A DNA stretch of 64,000 nt from Theristus sp. LFF4_11. Its lineage: Eukaryota; Nematoda; Chromadorea; Monhysterida; Xyalidae. Both the position numbers and the translations under genes were made by a program. How positions within the stretch are numbered: the first letter of the stretch is position 1; every line of letters begins with the position of its first letter. Shown here piece by piece: positions 10,801 to 20,539 of the stretch. The notes under the pieces are model-generated. The model saw nothing but the letters and a program-made list of their open reading frames with translations, did no database searches and was not told the DNA's origin. Where the stretch lies: contig JASANC010001276.1 of the NCBI GenBank assembly GCA_030248135.1, positions 1-64,000 of the forward strand, given 5' to 3'.

Positions 10801-12445
10801 ACGGCCGCAGTTGGCCGCGCTGTTCCGAGCGACGTCTGGCGGCGCAGACGCGAACGAGCGCTCACCGATGCTCGGCGACGCCAGCGCTCCGCTCGAGCAC
10901 TGCGAACGCTTCGTGAAACAGGCCGACTTGATCACGCAGTTCATGCGTGAGTCGTGTCGCAGTTTCGCCCATTAATTTTTTTCTTTTATCTTTTAAGTCT
11001 TTTATTTTGGTCCCGATAAACAGTTTCATGCATGACGCGTGAATTCAAAATTGGCAAAGTGATCCGAATCCGCTAAATAGCGCTGCGTCACTTGGGCGAT
11101 TAATTGCCACATAAAGTTCTACTACATAAGAAACCACATAATTTCCATACGGATTGAAACTACATAGTTTGCCTAGTTCGTCTGCAAACCTACTCCAGTC
11201 GCAGAACCCAAAAAAATGATGTCGCCGTTTGGTTCTCTTTTCCTATTCGGCGGGTTTTCGACTCACCGTCTCAGTTGTAGTGTGGTGCTCTGCTAAAACA
11301 GCAAAGCGTGTCACGCAACTTTTGTGTGGCGCTCCTTACATCGCTATCAAGGTAGAACTTCAGTGAGTCCGGCTCGGATGGATACTGTCCAGTGACGCAT
11401 GAAACGGGTCTATGCGCACATAATTGATTGATTGACGTGCGGTCGCAGAGAGCGATCACCGAGACTCTCTCAGTAAACAATCGCACACACACACACGCGC
11501 GCACAGACACGCTGATGAGCGAGCACCTGCGGGCGTACGCGCGAACACGCGACATCAGCGAGATGCGCCGTCTGCTGCGCCACATCGGGCGTGTGCACGC
11601 GCGCGCTCGCGTCCGCCTGCGCGTCACCGAGTGGCGTCTGTTCAAGGAGCTGTTCGTCGAGCGGTTGCTGGACGGCTACAACCGGGTGCTCGGGCGCAAC
11701 GCAACGTCGTTGGACGTGCACGACTCGCACGGCGTCGACATCGTCACCAGCGAACGCCTGCTATCGGCGGTCGCCACGCTCGCCGGCTTCGTCATCGCTG
11801 AGCTCAAGGTTGGCCGTATATGGAGCCTTTTTTTCTCTCCTCGAAATCATGAAAATATAATCAGTTGTTCCGATACGTGAGCTATTGGAATTTTTTTTTG
11901 AATGCTTGTCGCCTTGGTTTCGTCGGAACTTCTGTCACTGTTTTTCGCAAAATACAAAGCATGCGAACTGTTCTTGATTACGTTCGTTATCTTCGTTCGC
12001 GAGCACTGTATTCGACGACGACGAACAGGTACAACCTCTTGTAGTTATACGAACCGTGCGTGCATAATGTTATGCAATACAATACTGAGCGAAATGATCT
12101 TGCGATTATCTTTTTTCATAAAACTCTTCTGATGCGCGCAAGCAAACGCAGATCGGTCACATGGCGCAGTCGTGTCTGATGGCGACGTCGTCGACGCCTG
12201 GCCTCGACGTCGCAGCGTCCTCCAATTCGCAAGCACCTACTGCCACGGTGTCGTTTCGCACTCGACAGCACCCCAACTTCACCACCAACGTCATCACATC
12301 CAACATCAGTAGCCATCGGGCGCGCAATCACCGCCGCTCAGAACGCAGCAGCACCAGCGAAAGTGCCAGTAGTGGCCTGGTATTTTTCGCCGGAAATATT
12401 GAAGAGAATAATAACATTGATAATTGCGGGGAGATTTTTGTGTGA
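4813..12445 (+). CDS. glb-33: GLB-33-like protein: seven-TM neuropeptide receptor fused to a globin
   Basis: Exons by my reading: 4813-4866 (tentative start), 5522-5767, 6179-6342, 8596-8828, 9074-9270, 9837-10055, 10619-10946, 11507-11808, 12152-12445. Phases close exactly, giving 678 aa. Residues about 40-365 form a class A receptor. TM1-2 are in exon 2 and TM3 in exon 3, ending in SER (the DRY position) and continuing across the junction as LWFVWRPLQSRRC. TM4 is in exon 4, TM5 in exon 5 and TM6-7 in exon 6 (HASTNWLVFTV). From about 390 a globin fold follows: LMEAWRHSEWRTFG (A/B helices), RPQLAALF (C2 Pro, CD1 Phe), FVKQADLITQFM (E helix, Gln at E7) and LLRHIGRVHARARV (F8 His). The tail after about 580 is low-complexity Ser/Thr/Asn. 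In nematodes this domain order is that of GLB-33, a receptor of FMRFamide-receptor type with an intracellular haem domain; ligand and signalling here are inference. The donor TCA|GTGAGA at 10,055 keeps frame into the globin exon, and I find no separate ATG exon for the globin. Weakest points are exon 1 and the extent of the tail. MITE-1 copies, FB-1 and a SINE fill the introns. Confidence 0.82.
5908..6145 (+). mobile_element. MITE-1 copy 1 (CRE-bearing, about 240 bp)
   Basis: Lies in the glb-33-like intron between TM2 and TM3, ending about 33 bases before the acceptor at 6,178. Left end TATTGTGGATTTATTCAAAC, right end AAAAATAGGTCATAC. Two TGACGTCA octamers lie in subterminal inverted repeats (ACGTGTCC...AAATGACGTCAT). 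The same element occurs at 9,578, 16,441, 23,513, 31,058 and 35,474. Confidence 0.9.
6453..8279. mobile_element. FB-1: 1.8-kb foldback element with minisatellite arms
   Basis: Outer arms begin TATAGTCGTCCTGGATAATT and match in inverted orientation from both ends (about 6,453-7,200 and 7,685-8,279). Each arm contains many copies of a 14-15-base unit, GGCCGCAATCGTCCC and variants, plus a unique block shared with 1-500. The loop (about 7,200-7,685) has further copies of the unit. The long open frames inside it, up to 314 codons, translate the GC-rich unit and have no family resemblance. It is inserted in the glb-33-like intron 6,343-8,595, so it is spliced out of that gene. No transposase is visible. 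Confidence 0.85.
8445..8580. mobile_element. MITE-3 copy 1, palindromic (about 135 bp)
   Basis: Imperfect inverted repeats with core GGGAATCAGCTGATTGG on the left and CAGCTGATTCCCTGTAAT on the right. It ends about 15 bases before exon 4 of the glb-33-like gene. A related copy lies at about 35,718-35,872. Confidence 0.65.
9578..9818 (+). mobile_element. MITE-1 copy 2
   Basis: Same orientation and structure as the copy at 5,908. It lies in the glb-33-like intron 9,271-9,836, ending about 18 bases before the acceptor of the TM6-7 exon. One of its CRE-like octamers has decayed to TGATGTCA; the other is intact. Confidence 0.9.
10413..10600 (+). mobile_element. tRNA-derived SINE, copy 1
   Basis: The head looks like a tRNA gene, with an A-box-like TGGTGGTAGTGCGTTAGAC and a B-box-like GGGGATCGAGCCCCG about 35 bases apart. 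A non-tRNA body (GTGTATAGGCACTTAATGAC ...) and a CAA-rich tail follow. A second copy in the opposite direction is at 58,500-58,690, with over 80% identity by eye through the body. It lies in the intron that joins the receptor half to the globin half of the glb-33-like gene. No cloverleaf anticodon arm is convincing, so I do not call a tRNA gene. Confidence 0.8.
11020..11175. repeat. Interspersed repeat E
   Basis: A block with CATGACGCGTGAATTCAAAA followed by GTGATCCGAATCC. Related blocks occur at about 17,330, 18,880, 32,640, 44,880, 49,640 and 56,215 in both orientations. Unclassified. A B-box-like GATCCGAGTCCC suggests a very old SINE, but no A box is visible. Confidence 0.5.
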
Positions 12446-13308
12446 AAACCGGGGTAGAATATAAAGGTACAGCCTAAATAAATACTTTTCAAACGAAGCG
12501 TTCGAAGTCGCTACACAAAAATAGCAGTCTAATTTAAGTTTCGTACCTTAAGCCCCGTTTATATATTTGACACATGCAGACGTACACACGTCGACGAACA
12601 TCGATGTTATGTCAGGTATGATCGGTAGTCGCCAATAACACCAGACGTGACGTGACGTGACGTTACGTGTCGTACATGCACGTCACATGACGTCAGGTCT
12701 CGTGTTATTGCATACTACCGTTCACAATTGACGTACGTCGACGTACGTCTGCATTACGTCAAGCATAAACGGGGCTTTACAGTGTGAAATCGTCGCCGCT
12801 GAAGTGCACATTTTTGAGCTTTTGTTGAGTTGTCGCTGGTGTTTTTTTTAATTTCAATAATCATAATTTCACGTTTAATCAGTCGTACCAAATGAACGGT
12901 ACATCACACTTCATCACATATCGGGTCAATTCGTTTTTTTGTTCCTTGTTTCTTTGTTGAATAAATTTTGATCCAAATAAATTAAAATTATTTTCCGTCC
13001 GTAATAATACTATGCACTTTAAAACGGACGCCAATTTATTTACATTCCACACAAACGCTTATACATCGCAGCCCAAATCTTTTCTAAACTGAAGTACCAT
13101 ACGTGCAGCATTGTATCACGATCAAAATAGAGGAACAACGTTCTGCTTCTTCCGTAGGTCTCAAAGAAACTAATGAAAAACGATCGAAGAGAAGAAAATC
13201 AGATGATAGACGTTTCGAATGCGTGTTTCATGACCAAAAAAAACAATAAATAATGACGTATTCGCAAAATGACATATTATTGTTGTCTTTCCAAAAGCTT
13301 TGTGAGTC
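12446..13308. other. Spacer between convergent genes, with palindromic MITE-5 (12,548-12,780)
   Basis: The glb-33-like gene and GS-A end facing each other here. From 12,548 to 12,780 lies an inverted repeat with ends AAGCCCCGTTTAT...ATAAACGGGGCTT and an interior rich in TGACGT and ACGTCA words. Partial relatives are at 13,525-13,640 and, split by another insertion, at 49,223-49,597. The rest is AT-rich with no gene seen. Confidence 0.65.
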
Positions 13309-16300
13309 TCATCGTTGTGCCAGTTTGACCTTCTCCAAATCGACGCCTTCGTCGAGACAGCAGGTGCGTAGCAGCGCGTCCACGACGCAGTACGGGTCCG
13401 CGTTTGACGCTGGTCGCCGATCCTCCAGCCAGCCCTGCGCTTTGTGCAAGTGAAATGTTCCATAAAACTCCGCTTTCATTCATATATCATTTTGGATTAA
13501 TCGTTATTATATTGCAGCAAATTAAGGCCCGTTCATACCTGACGTACAACGTCACTTTTCATCAGGTCTCATGTTTTAGCGTGCTACCGTTCATTCAGTA
13601 CCTGACGTACGTGGACGTTACACATGTCAGGTATAAGGAAGCAAAGCTGCCATCATCGTTACATTCTCTTCACTCTTCATGATGTCGGACCACCTTCAGG
13701 GCAATTCAAGAAGCAGTATTTAGTGACGCGTTACTGTGTTGAAACATAGCTACGCGGTCACCAAATGTAATGCTTCATGAATGTCGCTTTACGTTTTCAT
13801 TCATGTTGAAGCAAAGCTATGCATTGCACAGCGACGTCCTTCAGGCAGAGTACTTCAAGTACTTCAACTTGAATGGTCCTTTGGAATCCTTTTTTGTGTT
13901 TTACTACAGAAGCTATAACCCCGCGTGAACTAGAACTTCTTTGCGTTTGCCTACTTTGCCTTCCTGATCGACCCTTCTCGGAATGCGAACACTTGCGTTG
14001 CGGGCAGCTGGGGCCGCACTGAATTTGTCAAACGGTGCTGTTTCGTGCCGACCCGTCAGGCGACGTTTGTTGTCCTCACCTGGATAACATGCGCGGTCTT
14101 TGTGAGCTTGTGTTGGTAAATATTTTTGAAATTTACTGCAAAACTTTGTCGTTATAATTGATTCGTGAATGCCACTGACAATGACAATAAATATTCTGTT
14201 ATGAAACCTGGGCACAGCCAGAATGTTGACGTTTCATTGTACCTTGATTTGGATCGTAAACGACCATGTGGTCCAAATGGCGCTGCTCGAGCTTGTGAAT
14301 TGCCTCCCAAATGTGTCTGGAAAAACTTCTGCTTTCAACGGTTTCAGTTTTCTCATCAAACGAAATTATGACAGAAAGAGAAAAATTATTTGAAAAAAAA
14401 ACAGTAGTTCGCTCCGTGGACTGATGCTATCCAAAAATTTCTGGTGCTACTATTCAGTGATTCACCCACTTTAGTCCACCGTCTTCGCGCATTTGGTTGG
14501 TGGAAAAGTTTATGTGACCCCCACTGCCGTTCCAGTCGCCGTCGATTGGCTGTGAACGAGAGTATCGTATGCAGTTTTTATGACTTTTTAGTAAAAAAAA
14601 CATTGACACCTTGACATCCAAGCTGATATCGACGCCGAATTCTTCTGAGACTCGATAAAGCAGGTAACGAGAGAACCACAATTGATCGGCCATCTCCAGC
14701 GCGCTCGCCGGGCCAACTTGGTACTCCCACTGAAACACACGTGCTCTTGAATTAAACAAAGTGCTCGTCTGTGAGCATCGTGTACACTTTCTCAAATCAC
14801 GTGTGAATGCTGTCAATAAGAATTGTCAAGAAATACACACAGGCACATGCAATGTAAGCGACGTCACAGTATAGCGGGACAGCGTCCTTTGCGTTTGGAC
14901 TGTTTGGAACTCGCGATAAAACCAGCACGATAAAACTGTGCACGCCACGCTAATGCACGCGCAGTCTGGATAGACGTTACTGTACCTGTCCTAGTAGCAC
15001 TTCAGCGTTGATGCCACCAATCTGCAACTGCGCATATCGGCAGGCCAGTAAGTGCGAGTCAACCATGTTCCGACCATATGATCGACCGATGCCAACCGAA
15101 CAATAATACGGGCCTGAATAAAAACTACTTTTTTTGAAACCTGTGAGTATGGTGCGCGTGCTTTGGCAAATTTGCAGCAGCCAACAATCCATTCGGCTAA
15201 ATCGATCCTTAAACGAACATATTGGCACAGACACTAGGAAGATTTCACGTTAGTGTGCCTGTGTGTTTGTTAGAGGTGCTCCACAGAGCGCATGGCCTTC
15301 AGACAACCCCTCTGTCTGCGCCAGTGCGCTTTCATTAAAACGTGTTCCATCCACGTTCAACGATGTACGCAGACAGTAGTCAGTCACAAACAAAGCATAG
15401 TGGGTGCAACTTTGAATTTCTCGAACTCGCCAACGGTTGGGCCGTTTGAGCTGAAATTTTAGTCGCTTACTTAGGAAGTACAAGCTTAGACTTCGAATTT
15501 TTAGCCCAAACGAGAGAACATTGCCCCTGTGCGGATGCGAAGTTTGAAAAAAAACGATATTTTGCGGGCGCCAACACATCATGCGACCGACGTTCGCCAG
15601 TGGCTCGACGAGTCGTTTCCGCTCAAATGGATCGCTCGCAGGGGCCCAATCGAATGGCCGCCGCGTTCGCCTGATCTCACGTCGATGGACTGTTTCACTT
15701 GAGGCTTCATCAAAGAGATTGTGCACACGCAAAAGCCGAAAACCGTGGACTCGATGAAAGAAATGATCGTGAACGCGTTTCAGCACGTGAACAGTGAATT
15801 GTGCCTGAAAGTGATCTTGTCAGTGGCCAATAGGGGTTTCGGCTCACATTTCGAGAAGGATTAGCTGTGATTTTTGACAGTTTTTGCTCAATTTGTGACG
15901 TTATCGATGAATAAATCCGATGTGAGATTGAAAAATGCTGTTTTTCATGCAAAAATTCGTTTTTTTTCGAACTTTGCTTTCGCACAGGAGCAATGGTCAC
16001 TCGTTTGGGCTAAACATTGGTGCAGGTGTGAGTTTGTGCTTCCTAAAATAGCTCAAACGGTCCATCCGTTGGCGAGTTGGAGCGATTCAAAGTTGCACCC
16101 ACTACTTTTGGACCACTTCGTATGACATCGCAGGTGTTGCCTGTGTGTTTGTCGATGCGTGTACAGCTTCACAGATATTGAAATCACGTGTGAAACAAAG
16201 ATGTTCCGTCATCCGACCATGACCTTTGCTATTCATTCTCACCTTGCGGTGCCGGGTAACCGAGCGGCGGAAATCCAAGCGGACGCCTGTCTTTGCCAAC

Positions 16301-18294
16301 CAACGTGAATTCTTGCTCGAATCCGAACCACGGCTCGAATTTCTCGGTTGCTTTCGCTGATTCGACGAGTCTACAGCGGTGGTTCGTTTCTGAAAAGGAT
16401 GACAAGAAAATTTAGTGGTTGAAAACAAAACAATAATATTGTGTCCGGACTAAAATGACGTCATTTGCTTTAAAAACGCCCGTTTGTCAAAGTACAGCAC
16501 TAAAATGTCAGTTTGGTGTGACTGATTCGACATTCACCATTTGTTTACGGGGAGAAATCGGCTAAACGGAAAGTCTGGCTTGCTGTGAACGACAAGCGCA
16601 TCTTTTGCGGCACATGACGTCATTTCAGTGGGACACGTTTGAAAAAATATGTCATACACAATCCATTGCAAAACGGCAAAACACAACTAAAAAGTGTTAA
16701 CGCATGAGTGAAAAATCGATCTGTCATGAAATCCAAATCCAGAAAACGGCTCAGATTTTCATTCTAAAAGACGAAATATTTCAACCAACCAGCAAACAGA
16801 TATGAAACCATGGGTGCAACTGAATTCATTGGTGTTCACAGCAAAGGTTCAGATTCGGATAAACTAATTTCATTGCTTCCAGTAAGTGAAAACAAAAAAT
16901 GTCATTGTTGTTACCTGCAGGCTTGCCATGCTTGTCATAGACCTCGCATAGCACCAGTTTCCCTTTCACCGGGTAGAACGGATCTGGGCGCATGGCGACG
17001 GGCGTCAGGAACATGTCCGAGTCGTGGCCCTCTGCCTGGTACGTGCTACTGCCGTCGAAGTGCCACTCAGAGAGCTCTGTGCCAAAAAATTCTGATTTGT
17101 CGCTTTTGTGAAACTGGTTGAATTGAGATCTGTATAGCTTGTTATCCGCGCAGAAATGTCTTGAAGAGTGCCTGAGACGCTCAAAATGGCTTCTGAAAGC
17201 CTTCTGTCTTTTATTCAAATTTCGCGCGCTCTTCGCATCCTGAAAAAATTCATACTCGGCCATTGTGTACCGCAACGAATATTAATTTTTAGGTTCTGCG
17301 ACTCCAATTTTTAGGTTTAGGTTGAAGTTGAAGTTGAAGTTCAGACGCAAGGGAAACTAGTTTCAATCTTTATGTGGCAATTCAAAAATCGCCAATGTAA
17401 CTCGGCCGCATTTAGGGGACTGTACTCGAATCCCTGAGTTCCCGCGTCATGGAGAAAACTGTTCACATATATCTATGCGCGCATTGAGTCTCGGGACGAA
17501 AATAAAAGCAATATCTTACCATGTGAAAATAAAAGCAATATCTTACCATGTACACTGGTCGGTTCGTCATCAACGACTTTCGTTTTCGCTCGCAGTATCT
17601 CGCCGGTGCCGTCGATCCAAATGTATGTCAGGAACACTTGCTCCTTCGTGCCCGGCAGCACTCGGAAGCGACGGCCGCCGGTGCCGTACGGGATGTCATA
17701 CCTGAAATGGCGCACATTCACGTGCGTCACCGTTTGCCATCAGTGGAACTTGCGCGAAACTAAAATTGTGCGTGCACACAAAACACATTGCACCCTGCAC
17801 GGCATCCGGCACACTGCAAAATTTCCAGCACTGCATTTTTAAGCGCCATTCATGGAGGTTGAAGCGCGCGCGTCGCTTCACGCGGCTACACATTCATGGA
17901 GCAAAACCATCGCAGCTTCACGTGCTGCAGTGACGCGCGAGTGCATGAATGGGCTTGAAAAATGTGTACAGTCAGTTTCAGTTTCAGTTTTTTAAGATGC
18001 AGTACAGGAGGCAATTTTTTCCTGTGTGGGTTTTTTTCCAGAGCGTTTTGCGCTTCTCACGATTTTTTTAAAACTGTTGAAAAAAGTTGAGAATTTCAAT
18101 TTTTCTTAATGAAACTGTGTGTCAAACAGAACTGCAGCACTTCTTCTTCGCACGTACAGTTGGAGGTATGATGACTGTTGAAAGCGTTTCTGCTGCAGAA
18201 TGCCGGGCGCATTGATTCGTTGGCCATTTTTCGTGTTGCTTGCCACGGCGGCGACCAACGGACGCAGCAGTTGACGAACACTTTGGCGTTGCAT
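13309..18294 (-). CDS. GLUL: Glutamine synthetase, type II (GS-A)
   Basis: Exons, 5' to 3': 18294-18158, 17701-17547, 17076-16915, 16389-16243, 15113-14986, 14729-14610, 14549-14470, 14316-14243, 14079-13955, 13434-13309. All phases agree; 417 aa, against about 373 in vertebrates. The enzyme makes glutamine from glutamate, ammonia and ATP. In order I see [10 protein letters not shown] and [20 protein letters not shown], then [11 protein letters not shown] (two metal-binding Glu), [17 protein letters not shown] (metal Glu), GDWNGSGGH (glutamate and metal binding), [21 protein letters not shown] (ATP/phosphate Arg) and [13 protein letters not shown] (final Glu/Arg pair). No key residue is missing. 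The first exon adds a basic, Gln/Arg-rich N-terminus of about 45 residues almost without acids, which looks like a mitochondrial presequence (inference). Its first intron lies just before YDIPYG, a position with no intron in GS-B and GS-C. The introns hold a mariner relic and a MITE-1 copy. Confidence 0.93.
13688..13800. mobile_element. MITE-4 copy, small palindrome
   Basis: Inverted halves of the type AGCAGTATTTAGTGACGCG and CGCGGTCACCAAATGTAATGCTTCATGAATG. Related palindromes are at 57,062-57,126 and 63,149-63,234, with half-copies near 36,420 and 41,025. Situated in the last intron of GS-A. No coding capacity. Confidence 0.6.
15400..16107 (+). pseudogene. Relic of a mariner-type (DDE) transposon
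   Basis: Terminal inverted repeats of about 120 bases start GTGGGTGCAACTTTGAAT at 15,402 and end with the reverse complement near 16,105, with TA on both sides. Between them, at about 15,565-15,863 on the + strand, is the C-terminal end of a transposase with [20 protein letters not shown] and a downstream [11 protein letters not shown], the usual block around the catalytic acidic residues. An in-frame TGA replaces the expected Trp just after the SPDLTSMD motif, and the N-terminal half is missing. It is dead. It lies antisense in the GS-A intron 15,114-16,242. Confidence 0.85.
16441..16657 (+). mobile_element. MITE-1 copy 3, left end lost
   Basis: Begins at GTGTCCGGACTAAAATGACG without the outer 20 bases, and ends AAAAATATGTCATAC. 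Both TGACGTCA octamers are present. In the GS-A intron 16,390-16,914, about 50 bases from the acceptor of the next exon. Confidence 0.88.
17330..17515. repeat. Interspersed repeat E
   Basis: Contains GGGAAACTAGTTTCAATCTT and GCGCGCATTGAGTCTCGGGA. Shares both with 32,640-32,800, and in inverted form with 18,880-19,030 and 44,880-45,015. Lies in the GS-A intron between exons 2 and 3, next to a duplicated 26-base block at 17,502-17,547 that repeats the donor region. Confidence 0.6.
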
Positions 18295-20539
18295 GTGGTC
18301 GATCCACTGTGATGCACGGCGAAAGATTATGAATAAACACTGAAATAAATGGAAGTGAACGTGGAACAATATGGGAAATTATCGGGAACACCGAACTTTG
18401 CTTTTAAAAATTGTCTTTGTTTTCCTGTTGAACACTTCATTGATGCCAAAATGATGACTTTTATATTTCAAATGGTAAGCAATGAGAAAGTGCGATAATT
18501 CAAAAACAAGAATAAAACAATGCGTCTCAACAAACACCAGGAATATCTTTTGCGAGTGTGTGAGTGTGAAAACGAGCGCGGGTCAAAAGCTCGTTTTCAA
18601 ACTTCAAACAATAACTGGCTTCGTTGCTTCATACAAGACTGGCTGGAGATAATGATCAAAAGGTGAGGCACTGGAGATACGCATACATACGTGGCGGTCA
18701 AAAGTGTTGCAACACGCGCGCCGGCTCGCGCGGTTTTCTCAAACTTCGTAAATCAACACGTTCTGAAACAAAAGAACAGATTTTTGGACACAAATTAACT
18801 TTTATTTTCACGATTGCTTCGCCATTTTCTGGTTTTACATCACGCAAATTAAAAAAAGAGTATTATCTTTTCTTTTGGTCTCGAAACTCAATGCGCACGT
18901 AGACAGGTAAATGCGCGCGCATGACGCGGGAATTCAAAATCAAAACTGGTAACGCGATCCGAGTCCCCGAAATAGGGCCGGGTCACTTAGTCTATCCTTA
19001 ATTGCCCCGTAAAGATTGAAACTATAGATGATGTGATCTAATTACATCTGTTTGTCATTTGTAATTAGGCAATTTACCCACTAATTATGGTAGTTCTCGC
19101 CTATATACATGTAACTGTGATGGTTTTTGTACACTGGTGTCCTGAAATCGACATTAAAGTTATCTCTCAACATCGGCTCATCGTTTGTCTATCATTCCTT
19201 TCCACGTCTGCAAACGCATTGAGTCGCAGTACCAAAAAATTGATAAATAATTTTTTTTAAAACACACCAAAAAAACAAAAGAACAGTGCGTGTGTTTCGT
19301 TCTCATACTTTTGGCCAGTGCAAGTCTTTCAAACTAATGAGGTTTTGGCTCGCACACAACGTGACCACGTGGCAATAAAAAGTGGCAAAACATCGTGCGT
19401 GAGCGCACTGTTGCTGTCAGGCGCCTGCGAGGCTGTCTCTGATGCTTTTCGGAAACGCCAGCAACTGTTGTGAAATGTGATGTGCTTGCTCTAGTCTGCA
19501 TATCCGTGCTTCTGCATAGAGACGAAAACACACGACACAAAGGATCGACCCGGCCTACTGAGCTTCATTTGACGTCATCGTGAGCTTTTTATTGAGATAC
19601 ATTCTAAGTAATGTACGTGGATATAACGCCAGGTATGACGCGATAACCACAAACGCAGTAAACAACCATAATGTACACGAGTGTATGTTTGATTTTTTGT
19701 GTGTGCTACATATTTTACTCCAGCATTTTTTAGCATATTTGAACGCAAATGGCACAGTTTTCACATTCACCATTCAAAAACTTTGCACTCATGCTGACCA
19801 CTACATTTTGAACGGTATCTGTCGACTGCAACTTTCTGAACATAAATCATCAGGGAAGAAAAACATCTAATTGCCAGAATATTTGCGAAGGTGACGGTGA
19901 GCGAGCAGTACTCAAAGTGTGGTCAACATACGCCGAAACTGACCCAGACTCGAGACCCAGATTGTCTAGGCCGCGATTGTACATGGGCCCAATTGTGCAA
20001 GCCGCACTTCAGGTCGTGATCGTCCAGAAACCGACATTTCAAAAGCTCAGGCCGTGATTGATTAGGCCTCGTTTGTCCGGACGTAATTGTCTGTTGTAAA
20101 ACGCTTTCCAACGGTTTCTGCGACGAAATTGATGCTAAAAACACTCAAACTTATGGTATGGAGTTTGGCATGGAGATATTGGTATTGGTTCTGGTAGATT
20201 TCAGCGTGTGCAGCTGTTTTTAAATCACAAAATTAAAAGGTATACAAAACCCACAAAATAGCCAGCAAACAAAAACAGAAAATTGACTTCAATAAAACTA
20301 ACCGCACCAAAAATGACGAGGAACGCACAGAAACATCACATCATGGCCATTGGTTAAAAAATAAAATCTCCGAGACAAATAAACAAAATTAGGACTGCAG
20401 AAATGTTATTTTAAACAGAAATCGCTGAAAAACTCTTGTGTTCATACCATCAGCAGTAATTTCTAAAGCCGGCTTGATAAATTGGCGGGAGTCCAAAAGG
20501 TTTCTTTAGAAAATTTGGTTCGTTTGAAAAGAAACACCA
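18295..20539. other. Spacer upstream of GS-A, with repeat E and a degraded FB-1 fragment
   Basis: No gene seen. Repeat E lies at about 18,880-19,030. Around 19,950-20,100 is a worn run of GGCCGCGATTGTNCA-type units like those of FB-1. The GS-A promoter should be just above 18,294, but I cannot point to a TATA box or initiator with confidence. Confidence 0.45.

Noticed and set aside
15565..15863. A functional transposase gene
   Set aside because: There is an in-frame stop within the conserved block and the N-terminal half is missing, so it is annotated as a relic.
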